A stretch of 64,000 bases of DNA from Ectocarpus siliculosus. Taxonomy: Eukaryota; Sar; Phaeophyceae; Ectocarpales; Ectocarpaceae. The DNA is taken from positions 463,929 through 527,928 of the forward strand of contig FN649735.1 of the NCBI GenBank assembly GCA_000310025.1, in the 5' to 3' direction. Both the position numbers and the translations under genes were made by a program. Within the stretch, counting starts at the first letter, position 1. The number at the start of each line of letters is the position of its first letter. The notes under the pieces are model-generated. The model made no database searches and was not told where the DNA came from. It saw only the letters and a list, made by a program, of their open reading frames with translations. Of the stretch, positions 33,582-43,527 are shown one piece after another.

Positions 33582-34712
33582 TCGGCCGCCGCTGATGACT
33601 CGACTCTTGCCACGCCTTCTCCTCGGCCTTCGGGCGACAAGAAGCAAAAGCAGCAGAAGAAACGAAAGAGCTCTGCTGCGGTAGAAGCCGCCACACCTGG
33701 TGGCGCTCAACAGCGGTCGCCATCTCCCGAGCCATCCACTGCCTCTCCCAATGCCGAGAGCGCGTCGACACCAGCGGGGCAGCGTCGGTCTCCCTCACCG
33801 GTGACCGCCGATGCACCAAAGGCCCACTCCGCCACCGAAGAGGATGTCGCCACGGCAGCAACGCCGGCGGCCTCTGCTGCCGCGGCTGAAGCTCCCACCA
33901 CTTCCGTGGTGGACTTGCGGCCGTGCACGCTAGTTTGGTGGTCGGATGCCGGGGACGTTTGGAACGGCGTGTCGCTGTCGGGTCTTCTTGGCGGGTACGG
34001 ACCTCGCCGGTACCGGAACCTTGGCGGGGGCTACTACATGACGACGCTGGAGCGGGGCCCGGAATGGGCTACGGCGGCAGTGGCAGCGCTCGGCCAAGGT
34101 GTGGCTGATCCCGTCGCGGCCGCGAGGATGGACTGGGTAAGCTGCACTGCTTCCGCCCCGGGCTACGGCCTATTCCTGAGGTTTTCGGGCGAAGACGATG
34201 AGCAAAAGTTGTTCGACGTGCCCGACGAGTACTTTGACGACCCTCCCCCAGACCCTGCGGTCGTAGCCGCGGAGGAAGCCGCCGCCGCCGCTGCAGCTGC
34301 GCAGGCCGCCGCTCTCGCAGAAGCGGAAGCGGCGATGGAGAACGCGGAAATGGACGCGGCGGCGGCGGCGGCGGTGGCGGCGACGGAGGAGGCTGAGGCT
34401 GCCGGCAGCAAGGCGGCGGCAGCCGTGCTGACGGCTCCCCCGACGGCAGTTCCTCCTCCCGCACCCAAGTCGACCAAGAAAAGGAAGAGCAAGGGGTCGT
34501 CAGCGACCGGAAAATCCGGAGGGTCTATAGGGAAGAAGCGCAAAGGTGCTGCGAACTTGATCGACAAGTGGAAGGCTGTGGCGTCGACTGCCGGCGAGGA
34601 GGCCGAGAAGGAGGCAGAGAAACAAGAGAAGATGGAGCGGTGGAAAGCTCGGGCGGCTGCTATGGACCCCGATAACCCCAATTTCACGCCTATAGGAAAG
34701 AGAAGGAGGTGA
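28954..34712 (+). CDS. FNBP4: FNBP4-like protein with three WW domains (4 exons)
   Basis: Exons 28954-30202, 30547-31522, 31910-32392 and 33446-34712 join in phase to 1,324 residues. The N-terminus has LMGLLHYGSDSEEEE, similar to the FNBP4 head. WW1 lies at about residues 107-136 (GWQQ...YFWNTETGDTSWDPP), WW2 at about 743-771 (GWSAVFD...YYYHNLTTDETSW) and WW3 at about 904-932 (WVPVWDD...YYYHDTVTDETSWDPP). All three keep both signature Trp, the aromatic YYY/YFW block and the final Pro. A conserved block DWRQGGLDGTFFVLKLEEM is formed across intron 1. The C-terminus LIDKWKAV...NPNFTPIGKRRR matches the FNBP4/plant formin-binding-like ending. Human FNBP4 binds formin and spliceosomal proline-rich ligands in the nucleus; basic KKRKSK/KKRK stretches fit nuclear location. 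The start is the first ATG in the open frame. Intron 1 requires a GC donor. Confidence 0.88.
30203..30546 (+). other. GC-AG intron in the FNBP4-like gene
   Basis: Exon 1 ends CAAG and the intron begins GCGAGT; it ends GTGCAG. Only this join keeps phase and forms the conserved stretch WRQ|GGLDGTFFVL. The GT sites nearby at 30207 and 30226 give the wrong phase, and one at 30230 is weak. Confidence 0.65.
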
Positions 34713-35927
34713 TGAGATGAAACCGGCAGGTCTTCATTGTAGCATTGGACTAGTTCCGGAGGCAGTATTTAGGGGCAAGGAAGATTTTGGCCAGTTGCTG
34801 ATGTGGGACGAGGACATGCAGTGTTCAATATTTATCAATAGAAGTACCGTTGTCATGGTTGAGGAAAAACAGCTTCTCCTTGGCAGCTTCGGTGCCGTGT
34901 CCGAGTGTCTTAGTGCTTGTGGCAGTGTTCAAGATGTCAGTAGATAAAATGTTTACAGCAGTTTTTTTCGCTATGTATTGCTGACGTTGATTCCGCTGGG
35001 GCGGGCACAAAAAATTCCCTCTGCTTTCGCACCTTTTTGTCTTGCGTCTTTCGGCCAACCATTTGAAAGTGACTGTTAGTCGTAACGGTGAAAATACCCT
35101 AAGCTTGTGTTGGTGATGGCTGCGTGCGCATCAAGTATGCCAGTGTCGCGTTTCATTCGGTCTGTATTTATAAAGGGGTTGGTTATCCATGCGAACGACG
35201 GAGGGAATCAACGTGAAACGGCTAATGATGTTACGAATGATCGATTTCAGCTCGTAAGAAGAAGCGTGATTTGGGTCTTGCCACCGCCGGCCACCGCCGG
35301 CCACCGGCCGGTACCCGGTTCGTTCGTTGTCCAGAACCCATCGCAAAACTTGCATGGTATGGCGGGATGACCACACTGGGTTGCTATCTAGATGGCGTTT
35401 TCCGCGCAATTTCCTGTCATTTTTAGAGGGACTTGTGGAGGACAGGTTGTTGCCCAGGCCTCAACTGAAGCGGCCTTGCTGGTGACACCATCAACAACCA
35501 TTTTCTTACATCTGGAATGCGCGCCGCTTGGAGGTTTCAGCCGCGGGTAACAATTAGCCAGTGATTTTAGGCATGGTGCCATGAAAGCGGCGACGCATGA
35601 TGTGAACGGTGTACTCACGTGTTCACACCACAAATGAAGCAAGTACAGTATAGGACAGTTGTCTAGTCCTATATGGACCAGAAAACGTCCTTCGCGTTTT
35701 GTTTTCGAACCACTTTTTGCCGTCCCTCCTGACAGCCACTAGGTGTGCTGCAAGAGAGATACGAAGCCCCATCTTTCCCACCCACCAACAACCTCGTGAG
35801 TTGTTTTCGGTTAGTTGCCGTTCGCCCCCCAATGTGTACGTTTGCCCCCACGTCACTTCCTTTGTGTACAGGTCGACTCACAACAGGAACTCCTAATCTT
35901 GGTGAGAACAGGGTGCTTGGAACAGCC

Positions 35928-35969
<42 letters not shown>

Positions 35970-38935
35970 TCCCCTCCCCCTCCATACACACCAAGCTAAA
36001 TAGCTTCCGAAAGATGTCGTCGGAGCATATCCCGAAGAGGTGCAAAACTGCAAAATCGACGTCCAGAACAAAGGGCATGCCACACCTTTTGAGCCAAAAT
36101 CGCAAGTGTTGGGGGCATACGGCGCCAACAAAGCCAGCAAGCACTGCACGAGCATTCCGTTCTTGAGACCATCAAATGTAAATGCTATGATTTGCTCACA
36201 ACAAAAATCACTGGTCCTGTACAATCTAATGGCACCCAGATCTCTTTGCGTCATAAAATCAAACCCGCGAGGACACACTGACTACCGAACAAAAAACGCT
36301 CGATACATCCAAGGATTAATCATGCTCAGGGTACATTGCACCAACGCTGAGTCACAGCGAGCGGTAGGTAGGTGCTGCCATCCACGAGCACCGTGCCGAT
36401 GCTAGCGTCGCCCATACTCACTATGTTTCTCTCTTTCGCATCTCCTAGCCGCCCCGGCGATCAATCCATAAGAGTCCGTCTGGTTGAAATCAGTGCACCG
36501 TGCACGCACAGCAATAGGAAGGACGTTTTGGCTTGAGAACAGCGGCGGTCTGGCATGTGCTACAACACGATCGCGGGCTACGCAAGTTCACTGTTCTAAT
36601 AGCTCTGTGATTTCCTGCACAGCCGCTTGAAAACCGCAACTCGATAGTTCCGCTTCGGACACTGGTTACCCTTTGCAGAGGCATTCACATTCATTTTCGC
36701 GTTTAGTCGTTGGGGCTACATGCACCTCCAGTATAGCAGTTCCTGGTGAAAGTTCTGGCTACACGGCACGCTTGGGCAGAACAAAAGGCAAGACGCGCAT
36801 GCCGCAGAACGAGCGGTCACCTCACTCGCAAAAGCGGCTGGGAATAGAGCTCATCACGCTTGAAACTCACCTTTGTGCCAAAAAGAGCATCGGCAGCAGA
36901 CACCGCAGTGTGCGCCCTTGGATTCGACCCACCTCCATATCACTAGCATGCCCCTCGATTGTAGAAGAGGTTTCCAAGTGGGGGCCTCCGCAACTCCGGA
37001 CGTGGACAATGTTCCGCGGCATGGCACGTTCACTTCCTCCTCCTGTTCACTGCCTCGAGCGCTGCGATTCCGGAAGGTCACGCGGGGCCCGTCTTCGAAA
37101 ACACCGTGGGCCGATGTATACCCGCAGTGAGTGCCGTGTTTCGCCGAAAGTAAAGTAACTTTCCAGGGAGAGCGGGTCTCCTCTTCTGATCTTATTCGGT
37201 GCGGAGCTACTAGCGGGGGGAGGGGGGTTGGGGAGGTGGCTGATGGTTCCCCCTTCCCCTCTCCGAGGAAGGCTTTATCTACGAGGGTGAACAAGGAGGA
37301 CTGCTCCGCTAACAGACAAACACACTGGAGGATATGCCATCTTCCACCCACGGCTAGATTGTTCTCGCCCAGACCGGCCGTCAGTCCAGCTGTCGCCGCT
37401 AGGGCGGGTGTTCTTGTCGGCAGTGAGGTTGATCGACCATAAGTTCTTCCACCGGCCCAGGCACGCTGTCCTACGGATGGATGTTCACCATCTGTTGTGT
37501 GTGACGAGCTCATCACCTTCTCCTCGCTGGTGGCCAAGCCAACCGCCGGTTGCTTGGCGCAGCGTCGTTGAGGGCAACCTCTTGTGCGAGAGTTCTCATT
37601 CCATCCTTCTTGTGTTTACATCCCAGTAGCTCCTTGCTGGCGGCCACGAGCCATACGCCCGCTGCTTGGCGCAGGCTGGATGAGCACACCTCTTGTTGAC
37701 GGCGTCCACCATCCCGCCCTTCTCATGTCCGACCCAGAATTAACTTTGGTATGTTGCTGCTGGCCGCGGCACACGCCCAATGCTTGGTACGGCCTGTGTG
37801 ACCACACCGCGAAGGGCAAGATTTATCACTCCTCACCCTTGTCGTGTTTCGAGAAGAACTTCCTCTCCGTGCTAGCGGCCAAGCCACACGCCGCCCGCCT
37901 GGCGGTCGCTTAGCGCAGCCTCGAAGAGCGCACATCTTCCTGTTGTTGAAAGGACGTTCACCATTCCGTCCTTCTTTGTTGGCAGATTTGGCCTGATCAA
38001 CACGTTGCATGCCGTGAACGAAAGGAAACAAGGTTTGCTGAACTTCGAAGTTAATCAGTTCAGCAAATCCCATTCTGAAACTGACCATTACTTCGAAGTA
38101 CCACATTGGCCGCATTGTACTCATTATCCTTGCCATCCCATTCTCGGTCACCGTGCTTGTCACCACTGACACTCCTGGTCCTGGCACACACCGCGGCTTG
38201 CCACGAAACTATTATTTTTTATTTTTAAAACAGCGGCAGATGGCCTATGTACATCCTGCCTGCATGGTGTAGTCTGCGCTCACGGTGATGACGAATTAAG
38301 AAACTCAGTCTCGACCCGAATGTTGTACACAATAGTAGTCTGACATGACACATGTTCCTGCTGTAGTGTATCATGTGTACATGTGGTCTACCGCCGTAGA
38401 TGCTGTCAGAAGTCAGCGGAACGTGCGAAGTAGTGTACAGTGTACAGCATGAGATACAGTAGTAGCGGGTACACCGCCGACGAGGTACGCCTTGTGCAAC
38501 CTATATATATATCGACAAAGTGTGACAATTTTGCTCCGTATGCTTACATTCACGTAGCCACTTGCTGTCGGTCCCCCACGTATGACGTGAAGCGAAGTGC
38601 AAGCAGTGTTGTGGAGCGGCCACATACACATGTAGGGGCATCCGTTTCTGTTGTAGGTCGGCGGTACGTGGATTGCCCATCTGCGAGCCCCCTTTGCCTA
38701 TTTGTTGATTTCGAGAAGCTACCGTAGATAGAGCGTCAGGAACGACACCCCGGACACCTCCCACCACGCACTGTACAACCTCAACAATCCAGCGGAAAGC
38801 GTGTGTAGTTCTCGTGCCCGTTATCGCTGGGGAGTTTTACGGTTCGCTGAAACCGCTGCTGCCTCTTTCGCTTGCGCCTTTGGAGGGAGGGAGACAGAAG
38901 CATCCGCCGAATAACTTGGGGAACGGCGAAGAGTC
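34713..38935. other. no gene seen between FNBP4-like and E2 genes
   Basis: Contains the FNBP4-like 3' UTR, a CT microsatellite at about 35932-35968, a GGCCACC tandem at 35281-35310, and a degenerate tandem repeat at about 37440-37985. A 227-codon minus-strand frame (37537-36854) begins at TTG, partly overlaps the repeat zone and matches no family I know, so it is not called. Confidence 0.5.
37440..37985. repeat. degenerate long-unit tandem repeat
   Basis: Four or so diverged units of roughly 110-150 bp. Each contains a GCTGGYGGCCA-like phrase, then CGCC..GCTTGGCGCAG, CACACCTCTTGT and GTTCACCATYC..CCTTCTT. Units start near 37525, 37632, 37750 and 37865. Confidence 0.6.
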
Positions 38936-41900
38936 ATGGCTCGGCGACTACAGAAGGTGTGTAGGGCACTCTGTGTTGCCGTCAAGCCCCCCCGCTCCGG
39001 TTAGGTATTCGTCGTTGGCGGCATCCAGGGCCCCGTAGGGCTGGTTATTTTGATGGAGCGGTGGTCGGGTGTGCCCGGCGGTCTTTAAAAAACACTCCGC
39101 GTGCTGGGAACGTTCGGTGTCGAATCGCGGAGCAAACAAACAGCAGCCTTCTTTCGAAGAAGCTCTCAAGCCATCATCGCTTTCCAAGCCCACTCGTTGC
39201 TACCACTCTCTGCTACATCGCGTCGCTGCCTGTATTCGGCCGATGGCGTTGTGTACCCAGCGAATCTTCCGCATGTAAACCGAACACTGATGCCAGCAAA
39301 TTCCCCGGGGGGGGATCAGGTGGAGCTTTTTATATATTTATCCCATCACCAGGTCCACGCGACTGCAGGGCGTGAAGGTTTTACCCAGAAGAGAAGTTGG
39401 AATCAGACGACCTTCTGACTACCCTATACTACGCGTAGAGTACTAGAGAGATGAGATGAGCCCTTGCCAACCACGTGTACTGCTGTACATAGCACAACGT
39501 GTCTTGTACGACGACGGGTAATATTCAGAAACTGCCCTTTGGTACGGGCCCACTTCAATTTATTTTGTTTGTTTTAGGAAGTAAATTTACATGTAGGTTG
39601 AGTGTTGGAGGTCCACCCTTCTCTCACATCAAACCATCGCATTTAGAGCACCTAAGGCCACTTTTTCTGTAGGCGCCAAACAAGGAGAAGTGTGAGTCTC
39701 AGCGACGTCCTTGCTTGGAGAATCGCAGTGACGTCCAGCGCAAGTTGACTGTCAACGGCGATGGGGCAGGTGTAGATATGTCGAACTTGCACATCATAAG
39801 GTACACAGAGATGGAAGACTACTTGTACTGCCCTGCTATGCATACACTGCCTAAAAGATTGTTCGAGCGGTTTTATGCATCATGTTCTCCAAGAGATGCT
39901 GCTGTGTATTGTAGACCATCCGCGTGCATGTATAGTTCTACCGTATATGCATACGAACAGCAGGTTTACGGCTCCTCAAACATGCATGCATATGTGGATC
40001 ACCGCTTACCCTGGGTCGGCTTCTTGTAAACCTTAACCTTTCACCAGGTACGTACAGGTGCGGCAGTATTTGTGAAAGCATCGTCTCGTAGGGCGATGTC
40101 GGTGCACTTGCATAGTTTTTTTTTTTTTTCTAATTCGAATTTTTCCCAGAGATTGAATTACTGGAAGTTTCTGGCTTTCCTTTTTCGCACAAAACAAGCA
40201 CCCCATGCCCAAGAACACCAAGCTCGGATGTACTTCTACTATACATACACATACAAGCGAAGAGCGTCTTTGGGCAAGTGGTCCACTGGGCTAGAGGCTT
40301 CGCTCACGTGTTTAATTTCACCAATGCACGGACACGCATGCCAACGATTAAATAGCACGCACGCTGTCTTGGTGCTGGGTGTTTGTCGATCCCAACCATC
40401 TACTGCCTGCAGTCGGGCGCCCTCGAAGCATTAACGATAGGGCGGAGTGCGCAAACAGCATGAGGCACGGAGAGAAGAATGTGCCGCCAGTTGTTAGCTG
40501 CGGGATGCACCTCAAGCCTCGGTTCACACCCACGTGTCGGGCGTGCAGCATCGGTGGAGGGGAGGCGGGGGCCAGGAACCCTTTTGGGGTAAAAATTTCA
40601 GCTCGCAACTCGGGTTTTCACAGCAGGGGCGCGGACGGTCTCATGTCTCCTTTCGGTGTCATGTCTCCTTCTTTCCCTCTCTTTGACGACAAATAACACG
40701 ATAAGCCAAAGGCACATCCCCGCTTGTGTTCGCAACTACTTCCAAACGCGTCTAAGCCAGTATTGAAAATGTTTTTTCTGCTTGACTCCTGCCTGTCGTG
40801 CAGCCTCGTTTCGTCCTCCCACCTCCTACTTTACGACGGCACAAGCACCCACCGAAGCAGTTCGAGTACGTATACCTCATGTCGGGCGAGCTGCGTTGTG
40901 ATCGGAAATATTTTGAAGAATAACTGAGAGTAGCACAATCACAGCAGTTGGTTATCTTTGTGTGATAATGCCGGCGCTCCAACCTCCAAACCTGTCAACA
41001 TGACCCGACGCCTGTCCCGTATCTGTGGGTTCTCCCTTGTCGAGATCCCCCCCCCCCCGCCCTGCCGCTATCTGCAACACGTCGTTAGTTCCGTGTCCCG
41101 TGTCTGAAAAAACCGCCTCCTCCAGTATCTGGAACACCTCCACCGTGAAAGATGTTTCCCTGGACCTGTGTATTTACGTTTGCTTTGTTTTTGTTTTGTT
41201 TTTTCCAGGAGCTGGCGGAGCTCCGCAAGAACAAACTGGAGTGGTGTGACATCCAGCCCATGGATGACGACATCATGCGGTGGACAGCCATGTTGGTTGG
41301 ACCGGTGAGCTTGCCTCTCGTGCGTACATCTGTGACTCGCCAATATGTTGTCGTTATTCGTGTTGTTGTTGTTGTTGTTGTTGTCTGGCTCTATTGCCGT
41401 TACTGTTTGTGCTGTAGTTTTTCCGTCGTTTTTGTTGTTGCTGCTAGCTTGGTTGGTTTGGTTGATGCTGTCATTGTTGTTGTTGTTGTTGTTGTTTGTT
41501 GTTGTTGTTGTTGCCTTTACCGTGAAGAAGGCGATTCTGATCTCTAACGAGTAACGCCAAACTACCGAGTAAGAGCGTCCCAAGATGTTCGTGCTGATCT
41601 GTACGATAGAGAACCGAACCTCCCATGATTTGAACACGAGTTAACCGAGTGCGGTCTTTCGTCTACAGCCGTCAGGGAGTTTTTTTAACAGACGTCGCTT
41701 CAAGCGATGAAAAAGAAATAAAAAAAACGCCTTCCTGATACCTGATACACGGGGACGGGCGATGCCTCCGATACCTCGACGGCTTCCACGATACGGCCGT
41801 CGAAGGCGTTGCATATTTCTTGCGAGAGGCGTTCATCCCCGAAGTTGTGACACTCGTTACGCCGGCCGCTTTACCTGACTCACCAAGGAAAGAAAACACG

Positions 41901-43527
41901 ACCTTTCTATGCATAGAGCCTGTCTTTGCATGACGCCGAAAGACGCAAAGAGGCACGTTTCTGACCGCGCGCGTGTGTGTGTTTGGGTGGGTGGGTATCG
42001 CTGTGGGGCGTGTGTGTGCGGTGTCGTGTAATAAAGGATGACACGCCCTTCGGCGGAGGTTGCTTCAACCTGGAGATCGAGTTCCCGGCAGAGTACCCTT
42101 TCAAAGCACCCAAGGTAAGGAGAGGAACACCTTTTCTAATGAAACCCCTTATGTGGTGTCATTGTTTACCTTTTCGCGGCACCAAGGGTAAGGAACGGAA
42201 CGATTTATTGAATACCGTTGTGTACGCTTTCGAAGCACCCTAGGTTAGGAAATGAACGTATTCTTTGATGTCGATGTGTACCCTTTCAAGGAACCCAGGG
42301 TGAGGAAAGGGACGCGTCATTGAATAGCAATATGTACGCTTTCGAAGTACCCGAGGTTAGGAAATGAATGTCTTCTTCAACGTCAATGTGTACCCTTTCA
42401 AGGCACCCAGGACGAGGAACGCCATATTTATTGGACGTCTTTGAGTGTCCTGCACACTTACAGCAGTCGATATCTGCGCGTTGCTGCACCCGGGGCGGTG
42501 TCGTTAGGAGAGTTCTCTTACGCGAATTACGGAGCCCCCACCCACCCCTCCCCCTCCTCGTGTGCTTGGGAAAACCCAACCGCAGGTGAGGTTTGTGACG
42601 CGCATCTACCACCCCAACGTGAAGACAGACTCGGGGGAGATTTGCTCGGACATCCTCAACGAGAACTGGGGGCCGACGCTCAACGTCACCTACGTGCTCA
42701 ACACCATCCGCCAGGTACGTGGTATCGATTGTGCCGAGTCAATTACGTGTCTCCCCTCAACATAACTATAATAGGTAAGCTTGTTATTCCCCGACGTATA
42801 TCGATCGGGCTTGAGCGTCGGAGAGCAGTCAAGTCGGTCGGAGCTGCCCTCGATACATGGGAAGCGCGATAACGCCTCTGTTGGAACACTGCCACGGTTG
42901 GCGGTGTGATGTGCGCCTCTCTTGAACAGTACCACGGCTGGCGTCATGACAACGCCTTTATGGTGGAATGATTACGCCTCTCGGTACCTATACTTCCACG
43001 GTTGGCGTCATGATATGACCGTCACTGCAAGGTTGGCGGTATGGCAAGGCCTGCGTTGGAACACTGAACACGGGTAGCGGCGGTACGTATCTTCGCCATT
43101 GGTACGGTTGATTCGCCAGGGTGATCGGTCAGACGGTTTGACGTACATGGCGCTGGTGCTTGCTCAGAAGGGATGCCTGCGCCTCATGACTCATTGTATG
43201 CATACGGCCGTTCACGATGAGGATAACCCCGCTCTCTCTCCGTGAATCTGTTTTTCTTTCTGCTCTATTTCCAGAGTGTGAGGAGGTAGTTTAGAGCGCA
43301 ACCAGACAGTTGTGTCTGCCTCACCGTCTTGACCAACACACCCCATGTCTTTTCTCGCTCGTTTTTTACATTGTTTCCTCAACCATCACCATCAACATCG
43401 GCAGATGTTGCAGGAGCCTCACGCGGACAACCCTCTGGAGGCGGACATCGCGAGGCAGCTCGCGGAGGACAAGGACGCCTTCACGCAGACGGCAAAAAAG
43501 TGGACCCTCGACTTCGCCAGTCCGTGA
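38936..43527 (+). CDS. ubiquitin-conjugating enzyme E2 (UBC fold), 148 residues, 5 exons
   Basis: Exons 38936-38956, 41209-41304, 42037-42114, 42586-42714 and 43405-43527 all join in phase 0. The first exon encodes only MARRLQK, which fits the short helix-1 start of class I E2s (compare MALKRIQK of the UBE2D type). The core has the E2 signature PAEYPFKAPK, IYHPN (HPN at 74-76) and the active-site Cys at 85 in GEICSDIL, then NWGPTLNV and the C-terminal helices ending TAKKWTLDFASP at a TGA. Length equals a minimal UBC domain with no tail. It would accept ubiquitin or a ubiquitin-like protein from an E1 in cytosol or nucleus. One extra residue separates HPN from Cys compared with UBE2D, so the subfamily is left open. 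Introns are 2.25, 0.73, 0.47 and 0.69 kb. Confidence 0.93.
41345..41515. repeat. GTT-rich imperfect repeat in E2 intron 2
   Basis: Clusters of GTT triplets (about 41365-41387 and 41476-41513) interspersed with unique sequence. Confidence 0.8.
42091..42418 (+). repeat. tandem array derived from an E2 exon-intron junction
   Basis: The 3' end of exon 3 with its donor (TACCCTTTCAAAGCACCCAA|G|GTAAGGA) is followed in the intron by five decayed copies at 42164, 42220, 42276, 42332 and 42388. The last four are spaced exactly 56 bp apart. Each copy retains TAC..TTTC..RG..ACCC and then a donor-like GTAAGG, GTTAGG, GTGAGG, GTTAGG or ACGAGG. Confidence 0.85.

Noticed and set aside
36854-37537. 227-codon minus-strand frame
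   Set aside because: It has no ATG at its start, overlaps the degenerate tandem repeat zone and shows no recognisable domain or splice context.
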